Assembly: GCA_023382535.1 (NCBI GenBank)
Contig: JAHDWA010000031.1
Span: forward strand, 82,135 to 113,065
Direction: 5' to 3'
DNA: 30,931 bases
Source: Anaerolineae bacterium
GTDB taxonomy: Bacteria > Chloroflexota > Anaerolineae > 4572-78 > J111
Each line of letters starts with the position of its first letter. Position 1 is the stretch's first letter. Below the pieces are notes generated by a model that did not search any database, was not told the origin of the DNA, and was given only the letters and a program-made list of their open reading frames with translations. Positions 13,761-21,315 of this stretch are shown here, piece after piece. The position numbers were made by a program, and so were the translations under genes.

Positions 13761-14300
13761 ATGGCCCAATCTTTCACCACCCGAACCTTATCCCGCGCCG
13801 AGATCGAACTGATCTGGACCATTGACCGCAGCGAGGTCATCGAGAATATCTACTACCTTCAAGAGGGCGGCCTGGCGCTCCAACCGGAGCACTATGACGT
13901 GCCGGGCTGGCCGCCGGGCGAAGCCGAGACCTATACGCCGCTGTTGAATGCTTGCTATGATCGCGGCGGCGTTTTCAGCGGCGTGTTCGCTGGGGCGAGG
14001 TTAATTGGGGTGGCGGTGGTTGATACCAGATTTATCGGCCCGAACCGGGACCTGTTGCAGCTCAAGTTTCTCCACGTCAGCCGCGATTACCGCCGGCATG
14101 GCGTGGGAACTTACCTGTTTGAACAGGCCAAAGCGGCTGCCGCCGAACGCAGGGCCAGGGGTCTGTATATCTCCGCCACACCCTCGGAGAACACGGTCAA
14201 CTTCTACCGGCGGTTGGGCTGCCGGGTGATTGCCGAGCCGGACCCCGAACTCTTCGCTCTGGAGCCAGAGGACATCCATCTTGAATGTATTTTTTGCTGA
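13761..14300 (+). CDS. GNAT-family N-acetyltransferase
   Basis: The 179-residue protein has the acetyl-CoA motif A as LKFLHVSRDYRRHGVGTYLFEQA (R-R-H-G-V-G-T), preceded by strand LIGVAVVDTRFIG and followed by ISATPSENTVNFYRRLGC, the motif B region. A single GNAT domain fills the protein. The acceptor substrate is unknown. It begins 3 bases after the membrane-protein stop and is probably co-transcribed. Confidence 0.88.
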   Translation: MAQSFTTRTLSRAEIELIWTIDRSEVIENIYYLQEGGLALQPEHYDVPGWPPGEAETYTPLLNACYDRGGVFSGVFAGARLIGVAVVDTRFIGPNRDLLQLKFLHVSRDYRRHGVGTYLFEQAKAAAAERRARGLYISATPSENTVNFYRRLGCRVIAEPDPELFALEPEDIHLECIFC

Positions 14301-14336
14301 CATTCCGTTATATTAAGAAACTTGAGGCCACCCTCA

Positions 14337-14789
14337 ATGTCACCGCCATGCCCCCTCTGTGGGGCTGAGTTTCCGGCCGGGGAACAGTGCCGCGAGCGCT
14401 TCGACCTGTGCTTGGCTAAAGAGTTTGAAAATCCCGCCACTTACGGCGCGGTCCACCACCTGACCGTCGCCTGCTATATGCTCCAGCACAACGCCTACTC
14501 GCGCCAGGGCTGGCTGGGCACACGAGACTTGCTGGTCCAATTTGTCCGGGAGGGCAAAACACCGGCGGAGGTCAGAGCGCAGAACCGGCGCAAGCTCGAC
14601 AGCCAGCACCGGAAATGGAGTATTACCAAAGGAGAGAAGATTTCGACGGAGGGCTGGGTCTGGACCCGGACCATTGCCGATATCCGGCTGGACACTCCCG
14701 AACTCTACTGCGCCGACGTCGAACTCTGGGCGAAGAGTGTGCTGGCGGATACTGAAAAGCGGGTAAAAGAGCTTCATAGCCCAGATTGA
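14337..14789 (+). CDS. DUF5946-like protein
   Basis: This 150-residue protein starts MSPPCPLCGAEFPAGEQC, with a CxxC and a further cysteine that may bind zinc. It then has TYGAVHHLTVACYMLQHNAYSRQGW and WVWTRTIADIRLD. The histidine- and tyrosine-rich centre matches what I recall as DUF5946, of unknown function. ATG 14337 has GAGG about nine bases upstream; a TTG at 14322 is possible but less likely. It follows the GNAT gene by 36 bases. Confidence 0.65.
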   Translation: MSPPCPLCGAEFPAGEQCRERFDLCLAKEFENPATYGAVHHLTVACYMLQHNAYSRQGWLGTRDLLVQFVREGKTPAEVRAQNRRKLDSQHRKWSITKGEKISTEGWVWTRTIADIRLDTPELYCADVELWAKSVLADTEKRVKELHSPD

Positions 14790-14834
14790 AGGCGCTTTAT
14801 ATCTTTTTAGCCTCCTTCAGGCTATAATTACGCT

Positions 14835-14924
14835 ATGAAACTATTGGCCTGGGCTGAAAATCCCTTAAAGATCACGGAGATGGGTTTAGCCAGTCCAGAT
14901 GGCGCCAGCGGTATAGCCGAGTGA
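14835..14924 (+). CDS. Possible 29-codon leader ORF before carD
   Basis: An ATG at 14835 opens 29 codons (MKLLAWAENPLKITEMGLAS...) and stops at 14922-14924, 13 bases before carD. A TATAAT (14823-14828) lies 6 bases upstream of the ATG, so a leaderless start is possible, though no good -35 box is seen. It may be a chance frame. Confidence 0.3.
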   Translation: MKLLAWAENPLKITEMGLASPDGASGIAE

Positions 14925-14937
14925 AGGAGTAACCCCA

Positions 14938-15438
14938 ATGCAGTTCAAAGTTGACGATTTGGTTGTGCATCTGACCTATGGAGTAGGGCGTATTGCCGAG
15001 ATTGAGGAAAAAAGATTTTTCGAGAAAGAGGCGTGCCTGTACTATAAGATCACGCTGTCCAGGCGAACTATTTGGATACCGGTCAAGAGTGAGGAGACGC
15101 ACGTGTTGCGCCTGGCAACGGCCAAGAGCGACCTTGACCAGTACCGTAACTTGCTAAAAAGCCCGCCGGTTCCCCTGGAGAAAAACCACCACCGGCGGCA
15201 CCTGGAACTGATCAACCGCTTGAAGCAAGGTTCATTCCGGGATGTGTGCGAAGTGGTGCGGGATCTCACCGCCTGGGGCCGGCGCAAGCCCTTAGGCCAA
15301 ACCGATACGGCCACCCTGCAAAAGACACGAGAAAGCCTCTATCAAGAATGGGCGGCGGCGGCAGGTGTATCTACTATGGAGGCGATCAAAGAAATTGACT
15401 CCCTGCTGGTGACAGCCCGGCAAGCATCGCTGGGCTAA
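14938..15438 (+). CDS. carD: CarD/CdnL-family RNA polymerase-binding regulator
   Basis: The 166-residue protein begins FKVDDLVVHLTYGVGRIAEIEE, the RNA-polymerase-interacting Tudor-like domain shared by CarD, CdnL and TRCF. A helical C-terminal domain follows (residues about 75-160). In the family it binds the beta subunit and stabilises open promoter complexes. The typical length is 160-165 residues. GGAG lies nine bases before the ATG. It seems to be monocistronic. Confidence 0.88.
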   Translation: MQFKVDDLVVHLTYGVGRIAEIEEKRFFEKEACLYYKITLSRRTIWIPVKSEETHVLRLATAKSDLDQYRNLLKSPPVPLEKNHHRRHLELINRLKQGSFRDVCEVVRDLTAWGRRKPLGQTDTATLQKTRESLYQEWAAAAGVSTMEAIKEIDSLLVTARQASLG

Positions 15439-15659
15439 GATGATGACCCCATTAACCCGAGAATAGGTCTTACAAATTATCAATTCTGCTCCCCTGTGGG
15501 GTGAAAAGCCAGAACTATGTAGGCAAACCTCAGTGCGACAAAGTATAATCAGGCAACGGCGTGGCCAACTAACTTTGATCCTACTCAAAGGGGAGCAATC
15601 CCTGAGGGTTGATCTACTCTGTCCCACCCTTCTGCTTAAAGATAGGATGAAAGCTTAGA
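15439..15659 (+). other. Non-coding stretch between carD and repeat-protein gene
   Basis: No gene is seen in these 221 bases. There is a CCCC-TGT-GGGG hairpin (15492-15502), a lone TATAAT (15544-15549) and a small AGGG/CCCT hairpin near 15590-15604. It may be the leader of the next gene; I do not recognise a riboswitch. Confidence 0.4.
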
Positions 15660-16031
15660 ATGGCTGAAAGAGCAAACTGTAGAGTTTATAACGGCGCTAT
15701 GGAGTTTGTGGGTCACGTCCAGCAAGAGGGCGGCTATTATAACATTTTTCGGGGCTGGACGGACTTTGTGGGCCGGGTTGAGCAGGAAGGCGGCTATTAC
15801 CATATCTACCAGGCGGGCGTCAATTCCATAGGTCGGGTCAGGCTGGAAGGGGAAAGTTATAAAGTCTATCGAGGCTGGAACTTCCTTGTGGGCCATCTTC
15901 GCCGCGAAGGAGGGCAATATAAAGTCTATCAAGGCCAGACGGAGTTAGTTGGTTCGGTGGAGCTAGAGGATACGATGCTGGTCAACCACCTTCTTTTGAG
16001 TGGGGGCGCAGCGCTGCTGTTACTTTTGTGA
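15660..16031 (+). CDS. Five-fold 20-residue repeat protein
   Basis: The 123-residue protein consists of five consecutive 20-residue units from residue 8, with consensus xVYxGxxxFVGxVxxEGGYY, followed by a short hydrophobic tail (about 106-123). Each unit predicts a beta hairpin, so the chain may form a closed beta structure; the Pfam 4-fold beta-flower family is a possible match from memory. Function is unknown. AGGA lies about 13 bases before the ATG, farther than usual. The 60-bp DNA repeats have diverged in third positions, so the protein is under selection rather than newly duplicated. Confidence 0.75.
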   Translation: MAERANCRVYNGAMEFVGHVQQEGGYYNIFRGWTDFVGRVEQEGGYYHIYQAGVNSIGRVRLEGESYKVYRGWNFLVGHLRREGGQYKVYQGQTELVGSVELEDTMLVNHLLLSGGAALLLLL

Positions 16032-16044
16032 CGGTGAAGCTATG

Positions 16045-16068
16045 GCCGAGCGAAATAACGCTCTCGGC
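16045..16068. terminator. Hairpin between convergent genes
   Basis: GCCGA...GCG (16045-16052) pairs with CGC...TCGGC (16059-16068) with a two-base bulge, between the stop at 16031 and the opposing stop at 16073. No T-run follows. Confidence 0.35.
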
Positions 16069-16072
16069 TGCG

Positions 16073-16327
16073 TTAGCCCACATCCCGCCCCGTCCAACCC
16101 CGGCCGCGACAGGCCTTACACTTGGTTAAGCCAAAATGATGGCTGCCCTTACCCCGGCAAGCCTCACATTCTTCGATGCGCCATTTGCGGCGGCCCCGCC
16201 CAAAGCACTCCCGGCAGGTTAAATCGCCCAGCCCCGGTTCATGGCCGCTGCCCCCGCAGTGGCTGCATTTTTGTTCGTAAGCCCCGCCGATAGCCACCGG
16301 CGGTTTGATGGGATAACGCTTGGCCAT
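16073..16327 (-). CDS. Stand-alone DnaJ-type zinc-finger protein
   Basis: The protein of about 84 residues carries four CxxCxGxG-type motifs: CSHCGGSG, CRECFGRG, CEACRGKG and CKACRGRG. This is the complete cysteine-rich zinc module of DnaJ without the J-domain or substrate domain. Such free modules occur in anti-TRAP-like and thiol-oxidoreductase-like proteins. ATG 16327 (MAKRYPIKPP) is preferred; ATG 16339 is an alternative. It is downstream of the LLM gene's direction by a palindromic array. Confidence 0.8.
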   Translation of the reverse strand: MAKRYPIKPPVAIGGAYEQKCSHCGGSGHEPGLGDLTCRECFGRGRRKWRIEECEACRGKGSHHFGLTKCKACRGRGWTGRDVG

Positions 16328-16362
16328 TCTACTACCCATGTACCAATGATTAAACCTTCACG

Positions 16363-16418
16363 GTGATGCGTGATGCGTGACGAGTCCATCCCAAAATTGG
16401 TCACGCATCACGCATCAC
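16363..16418. repeat. Inverted GTGATGC heptamer array
   Basis: GTGATGCGTGATGCGTGA (16363-16380) and its exact reverse complement (16401-16418) surround 20 bases. The unit is the heptamer GTGATGC. The right arm contains the stop codon of the LLM oxidoreductase (16415-16417). Confidence 0.85.
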
Positions 16419-17341
16419 GTTTTAAAGTGCGGCATAACCTCATTGATAAACATCTCCATCCCCGCCATCTCCGGCTCGTCGGCAAAACCCAGAATGAAGC
16501 AATCCACGCCCAGCGACGTATAATGCTGCAATTGGGCGATTACCTCGGCGGGCGTGCCGAGGATGGGCGTATCTTCCGGCCAGATGGGATAGCCGACCAT
16601 GGCCGCTTCGGCCTGCAGGCGGGTCGGGGCAAGGCTTATGACCCCGGCCCAGGTTTTGCGGATGCTGGCCGGGTCGCGCCCCAGCTCGGCGCAATGACGC
16701 CGCAGGACCTCGCTTTTATGAGCGTAGGTCTCGGCCGTCACGCCGACCAGGTTCCACCAATCGGCGTGCTGGGCGATGACCCGCAGCATCAGCTTTTCTC
16801 CGCCGCCGCCAATCATCACGGCTGGGGGTGGGACCGGCTTGGGCTGGCAGATCGCCTGGTCAAGGTGATAATAATGGCCGTGAAAGGTCGCTTCCGGCTG
16901 GGCCGGGTCCCACATGGCCCGGCAAATCTGGACGACTTCGACCAGTTGGGTAATGCGAACCGGCAGCGAGGGGAAGTCGTAGCCATAGGCGCGGTACTCT
17001 TCTTCCTTCCAGCCTGCGCCCAAACCCAGAATGAAGCGCCCGGCGCTCAACTGCTGTAAGGTTGCCGCCATTTTGGCCAGCAAAGCCGGGTTGCGATAAT
17101 TCTGCCCGATCACAATCGAGCCGAAATGCAGCGCCGGGTAGAGGCCGGCCAGGTAGCTCAGGGTGACCAGCGCTTCCGGCACATTCGTCTGGCCGTCTAT
17201 AAAGTGGTCGGGGATCCAGGCTGAGTGGAAATGGCCGCTCAGGCGGTCAAGGATGCGGCGCAGGTGGGCTTCGTAGCTTACCCCGGCTTTTGGGGGACGG
17301 CGGCGGCCGGTCGGGATTTCCCAGCCGAAATCTATTTTCAT
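16415..17341 (-). CDS. LLM-class F420-dependent-type oxidoreductase
   Basis: This 308-residue protein is a luciferase-like monooxygenase-family TIM barrel: SAWIPDHFID near the start, GSIVIGQNYRNPALLAKMAATLQQLSAGRFILGLGAGWKEEEYRAYGYDFP, then PPPAVMIGGGGEKLMLRVIAQHADWWN and GTPAEVIAQLQHYTSLGVDCF. The order and motifs fit F420-dependent members rather than bacterial luciferase. The substrate is not predictable. AGGAG lies nine bases before the ATG. A TATAAT (17370-17365) upstream on the minus strand could be its -10 box. Confidence 0.9.
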   Translation of the reverse strand: MKIDFGWEIPTGRRRPPKAGVSYEAHLRRILDRLSGHFHSAWIPDHFIDGQTNVPEALVTLSYLAGLYPALHFGSIVIGQNYRNPALLAKMAATLQQLSAGRFILGLGAGWKEEEYRAYGYDFPSLPVRITQLVEVVQICRAMWDPAQPEATFHGHYYHLDQAICQPKPVPPPAVMIGGGGEKLMLRVIAQHADWWNLVGVTAETYAHKSEVLRRHCAELGRDPASIRKTWAGVISLAPTRLQAEAAMVGYPIWPEDTPILGTPAEVIAQLQHYTSLGVDCFILGFADEPEMAGMEMFINEVMPHFKT

Positions 17342-17399
17342 GGGGCCGATCTCCTTTCGTCTCTATTATACCAGCCGCTATCGGAAATAAGGAAAAACC

Positions 17400-17440
17400 A
17401 GGTGACAGGCACTTTTAAATCCGATCAGTGCCTGTCACCT
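17400..17440. repeat. REP-like palindrome, copy 2
   Basis: The arms (17400-17413 and 17427-17440) are the same AGGTGACAGGCACT as the 4044-4105 copy, with a 13-nt loop. It lies between the divergent LLM and VanW genes. Confidence 0.85.
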
Positions 17441-17477
17441 TAACCCACTGACTTCGGTTAGCATTACATAATATAAG

Positions 17478-17506
17478 TTGACGGCCTACCCTATCGCCGG
17501 TATACT
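17478..17506 (+). promoter_or_regulatory. Sigma-70-like promoter of the VanW gene
   Basis: TTGACG (17478-17483) and TATACT (17501-17506) are 17 bases apart, close to consensus. The start would be near 17513, giving a leader of about 97 bases. Confidence 0.65.
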
Positions 17507-17609
17507 ATAGGAGAAGCGTCGGCTGTCTGTAATTGACGGCTGTCGTTCCTCTGCTATGATTCCCGGTGATATGATATATTGATTTAAGACTGGATTTGGA
17601 ACCGGAAGC

Positions 17610-19433
17610 ATGAGTCCAATTACCCAACCTATCGTCAAACCGCTCAAAACCTCGGCCAGCCTGTGGCTGCCGGTGTTATTTGTCCTGGCTACCGGCGGCC
17701 TGCTGGTGATCATGGTGTTTTTGACTCTGGCTTACCAGGTGATTTATCTCAACCGCATCTATCCGGGGGTTTCGGTAGCCGGGATAGACGTAGGCGGGCT
17801 GAGCCAGGCCGAAGTGATGGCGGCCATCGGCCGGCGCGCCCCGGATTACCTGGCCCGGCAGGTTACCATTCGCTACGGGTCTGACACCTGGACCTATAGC
17901 GGCGAAGAGCTGGGCATGCGGGTAGATGTGGCAACGACGGCCAACGCTGCCTATGATATTGGCCGCAGGGGCGATCTCATCACCGATATGCTGACGCATT
18001 TGAGTTTGCTGCGCAGTCCGCGCAACATCGAGCCAACGATTCTCTACGATACCGGCCCGACGAACCAACTGCTGCAAGATTTGGCCGATAAAATCAACGA
18101 GATGCCGCGCGACGCGCAGTTGGTGATTCACCCCAATGCCCGGATCGAGGTCGTCCCGGCGCAGCGCGGGCGGCGGATGAACGTCGAGGCGACGCAGCCG
18201 CTTATCGAGAGCGCCTTGTTTGCCAACAACGGCCAGGTGGTCATCCCGGTGGTGCAGCAAGTCCTGCCCGCCGTCACCGATGTTGAAGCGGCCCGCCAGC
18301 AGGCGGAAAACCTGATTGGCCGGCCTTTGCTCTTCCGCTTCAAAGGGGAAACCGGCATAACCGAGTGGCGGCTGGAACGAGAGGCGCTGGTCGGCCTGAT
18401 GGACATCACCTCAAAGGTCAACGACGCCGGCAAAACCGAGTATTCGATGACGCCCAACCGCGAAAAGTTTGCGCCGTACGTCGAGCAGATTGCCCAGGCC
18501 ATTGAGCGGGAGCCAACGGATGCCCGGCTGGAATTCGATCCTGAGACCAACCAGCTCATCGTGTTGCAGGAAAGCCAGGATGGGCGCTCGCTGGATGTCG
18601 AAGCGACCTTTGAGCAGATTATGGCCCTGCCCAACCGGCAGACCCACCTGGTCGAACTGCCGGTGACGACCAAGCCGGCGCTGGTGTCGAGCAAAGAGCC
18701 GGAAAAATTGGGTATCAGGGAACTGGTTAATGAAGCCACCACCTATTTCAAAGGGTCGAACGAGTCGCGCATGCAGAATATTGCCCTGTCGGCTTCCAGG
18801 TTTAACGGGGTGGTCGTCCCGCCGGGGGGCGTGTTCTCGTTCAACGAACATTTGGGCGAAGTCACCAAAGAGGCCGGTTTCAACGAGTCGCTGATTATTC
18901 AAGGGAACCGGACCAGTGTGGGGTTGGGCGGCGGCGTCTGCCAGGTGAGCACAACAGCCTTCCGGGCGGCCTTCTTGGGGGGGTATGAAATTGTGGAACG
19001 CTGGGCGCATGGCTACCGGGTCGGCTGGTACGAGACCCAATCGGTGCCGGGCCTGGACGCCACCGTGTATACGCCGGACGTAGACTTTAAGTTCCGCAAT
19101 GACACGGCTTACCACCTGTTGATCCAAACTGTGACCGACCTGGAAGCGGGCACTGTCACCTTCCAATTCTACAGCACTAAAACAGGCCGCGAGGTCACGC
19201 TGAGCGAGCCGGAAATGAGCAACCCGGTCAAACATGGCCCGCCGATATATGAAAATGACCCCACCCTGCCCCGGGGTGCTACCAAGCAGGTAGATTGGGC
19301 CGTTGACGGCCTGGATGTGTTGATCAAGCGTACGGTCAAAGAGGGTGACAAAGTGATTCACGAGGATGAGGTTTTCAGCCATTATCAACCCTGGCGAGCC
19401 GTGTTCAAGGTCGGCACCGGCGGCCGGACGTAG
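17610..19433 (+). CDS. VanW-family cell-surface protein
   Basis: The 607-residue protein has one N-terminal membrane segment (about 18-45), then VSVAGIDVGGLSQAEVMAAI and two YoaR/PG_binding_4-like regions (about 50-350). The VanW domain follows (about 365-520), with NGVVVPPGGVFSFNEHLG, SVGLGGGVCQVSTTAFRAA and DATVYTPDVDFKFRN. The tail (about 545-600) has G5-like strands. The family is linked to the cell envelope and the name comes from a vancomycin-resistance cluster, but no enzymatic role is established, and no resistance genes are near. It has its own promoter and a strong terminator, so it is probably a single-gene unit. Confidence 0.9.
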   Translation: MSPITQPIVKPLKTSASLWLPVLFVLATGGLLVIMVFLTLAYQVIYLNRIYPGVSVAGIDVGGLSQAEVMAAIGRRAPDYLARQVTIRYGSDTWTYSGEELGMRVDVATTANAAYDIGRRGDLITDMLTHLSLLRSPRNIEPTILYDTGPTNQLLQDLADKINEMPRDAQLVIHPNARIEVVPAQRGRRMNVEATQPLIESALFANNGQVVIPVVQQVLPAVTDVEAARQQAENLIGRPLLFRFKGETGITEWRLEREALVGLMDITSKVNDAGKTEYSMTPNREKFAPYVEQIAQAIEREPTDARLEFDPETNQLIVLQESQDGRSLDVEATFEQIMALPNRQTHLVELPVTTKPALVSSKEPEKLGIRELVNEATTYFKGSNESRMQNIALSASRFNGVVVPPGGVFSFNEHLGEVTKEAGFNESLIIQGNRTSVGLGGGVCQVSTTAFRAAFLGGYEIVERWAHGYRVGWYETQSVPGLDATVYTPDVDFKFRNDTAYHLLIQTVTDLEAGTVTFQFYSTKTGREVTLSEPEMSNPVKHGPPIYENDPTLPRGATKQVDWAVDGLDVLIKRTVKEGDKVIHEDEVFSHYQPWRAVFKVGTGGRT

Positions 19434-19453
19434 GCAGACACCCAATCGGGCGT

Positions 19454-19496
19454 AAGAGTAGGGGCAGGCCTCAGACCTGCCCCTACTCTTGTTTTT
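19454..19496 (+). terminator. Rho-independent terminator after VanW gene
   Basis: A perfect 15-bp stem AAGAGTAGGGGCAGG (19454-19468) with 19476-19490, a 7-nt loop and a GTTTTT tract (19491-19496) form a textbook terminator. Confidence 0.9.
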
Positions 19497-19541
19497 GAAG
19501 TCAGGCGGTTTCGGCCTCCCTATCCAAGGACTTGGTTCCAC

Positions 19542-19570
19542 TTTACAAAAATTCATTCTGCCTCTATGAT
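19542..19570 (+). promoter_or_regulatory. Sigma-70-like promoter of the receiver-GAF-kinase gene
   Basis: TTTACA (19542-19547) and TATGAT (19565-19570) are separated by 17 bases. The start is expected near 19577, with GAGGAG before the GTG at 19608. It probably drives holB, ricT and the peptidase gene too. Confidence 0.6.
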
Positions 19571-19607
19571 TAGATAGCACTGTCACTATTTTCTGAGGAG
19601 CAAGGGT

Positions 19608-21302
19608 GTGGCTGGTGAAACGGTTTTGGCGGTTGACGACCGCGAAGATAGCCTGAAATTCTTGCGTGAATACGTGCTGGAACCAAACGGCTATCACATG
19701 ATCGAAGCCCGCAATGGTCTGGATGCGCTGGAGATCACCCTGTCCCAAAAAGTGGACCTGATCATTTCTGATCTGGTGATGCCGCGCATGGGCGGTCTGG
19801 AGCTGCTGGAAAGTCTGCGTGAAAAAGGGTTGGACACCCCGGCCATCCTGATGACCTTTCACGGGTCGGAGGGTACGGCGGTGCGGGCTTTCCGGCTGGG
19901 CGCGCGGGACTACATCATCAAGCCGTTTGCCATTGACGAAATGCTGGGGGCGATTGACCGCGCCTTGAATGAGTCGCGGCTGCGGCGGGAGCGTGACCAG
20001 CTAACCCAGGCCGTGTTTAAGGTCAACCAACAGCTTGAAAACCGGGTGCAGGAACTGCGTTTTTTGTATGGGATTGGCCGCTCGGTGACCTCGCTGCAAA
20101 ACCTGGAGCAAATTCTCAATCGGATTGTCGAAGCCGCCGTCTATCTGACCGGGGCCGAAGAAGGCTCAATTATGCTGGTGGACGACTCTTCCGGGGAAAT
20201 GTATTTGCGAGCGGCCCGGGGCATGGGCGAGAAAAACGCCAAAACCTCGCGCTTGAAAATCCAGGACAGCATTGCGGGCCAGGTTGTGCGTACCGGCCGG
20301 CCGGTCATGATTGGCGGGATGAACCAGGATGACTCCTTCAAAGTCACCACCGGCTATTTTGTCAAGTCCCTGCTGAATGTGCCCCTCAAAGTCACCGACC
20401 GGGTGATCGGGGTGCTGGCGGTCAACAACAAGAGCAAAGTTCAGGCGTTTAGCGAGCGCCACCTCAATTTGCTGACGGCGATGGCTGATTATGCCAGCAT
20501 TGCCATTGAAAATGCTCGTCTCTACGCCCGGCTGGCTTCCAACGCTAACCAGGCCGAGCAGTCCAGCCGTGAGCTGGAAAAGGCCGTTAAGGTGCGTACC
20601 TCGCAGCTCCAGCAGGCCAACCAGCAACTGCTCATCGCCGAGAAGGCGGCTGCGCTGGGCTACATGGCGGCCGGCGTGGCCAGGGAAATCAACACCCCGA
20701 TCAATACCATCCTCCAGCATTTGCCGGAGTTCAACGATCATGAATTGAGCGAGACAGAGCAGCTCCGGCTTGTCTCTACCCTGGAGCAAGAAGCTTTGCG
20801 CTGCCAGGAAATTATCCAGAGCCTGCTCGACTTTTCGGGCCAGCGCAATTACAAGCCCCAGCCAACCAACCTCAACGACGTGATTGAACAGGCCTGGTTG
20901 AGGTACAGCCAGGAAAACGAGGTTAATCAAAAGGTCAAATTCGTGCGCGGCTTTGATCCCCACCTGCCTCATGTTATTGTTGACCCGCAGCAAATGGAGC
21001 AGGCTATCTTTTATTTAATCCGCAACGCTTACCAGGCCATGCCGCAAGGCGGCGCTCTGCGGGTCACCAGCCGGACGGTCGGTTCCGAAGTCCAGCTTAT
21101 TGTCAGCGATACCGGTCAGGGTATCTCGCCCGAAGATATGCGCCACATCTTTGACCCCTTTTATGAAACCAACGAGCATGCTTACGGCCTCGACCTTTCC
21201 ATTACCTATGCCATTATCGGGCGGCACAAAGGCAAAATCGAGGTGGAAAGCGAGTTGGGTCAGGGCACGACCTTTACCATACACCTGCCCCGCGAAGCCT
21301 GA
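19608..21302 (+). CDS. Receiver-GAF-kinase protein lacking the H-box histidine
   Basis: This 564-residue soluble protein starts at GTG 19608, set by GAGGAG. It has a receiver domain (1-120; D10/D11, D55, K105), a GAF domain (about 150-310; GSIMLVDDSSGEMYL, PLKVTDRVIGVLAV), a coiled coil (312-345) and a HisKA/HATPase region (346-564). The H-box reads MAAGVAREINTPINTI: arginine R359 (codon AGG) stands where the phospho-acceptor histidine should be. The ATPase part keeps an N box (LIRNAYQAMPQGG) and a G1 box (DTGQGISPED). Its G2 box is weak (YGLDLSITYAI instead of GLGL). It is likely unable to autophosphorylate in the normal way and may act as a phospho-controlled scaffold. It ends 13 bases before holB. 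Confidence 0.88.
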   Translation: MAGETVLAVDDREDSLKFLREYVLEPNGYHMIEARNGLDALEITLSQKVDLIISDLVMPRMGGLELLESLREKGLDTPAILMTFHGSEGTAVRAFRLGARDYIIKPFAIDEMLGAIDRALNESRLRRERDQLTQAVFKVNQQLENRVQELRFLYGIGRSVTSLQNLEQILNRIVEAAVYLTGAEEGSIMLVDDSSGEMYLRAARGMGEKNAKTSRLKIQDSIAGQVVRTGRPVMIGGMNQDDSFKVTTGYFVKSLLNVPLKVTDRVIGVLAVNNKSKVQAFSERHLNLLTAMADYASIAIENARLYARLASNANQAEQSSRELEKAVKVRTSQLQQANQQLLIAEKAAALGYMAAGVAREINTPINTILQHLPEFNDHELSETEQLRLVSTLEQEALRCQEIIQSLLDFSGQRNYKPQPTNLNDVIEQAWLRYSQENEVNQKVKFVRGFDPHLPHVIVDPQQMEQAIFYLIRNAYQAMPQGGALRVTSRTVGSEVQLIVSDTGQGISPEDMRHIFDPFYETNEHAYGLDLSITYAIIGRHKGKIEVESELGQGTTFTIHLPREA

Positions 21303-21315
21303 CGTTTGACGCCTC

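Noticed and set aside
18411..19862. 483-codon minus-strand frame
   Set aside because: It is antisense to the VanW gene and the following kinase, crosses the terminator and promoter, and has no recognisable domain.
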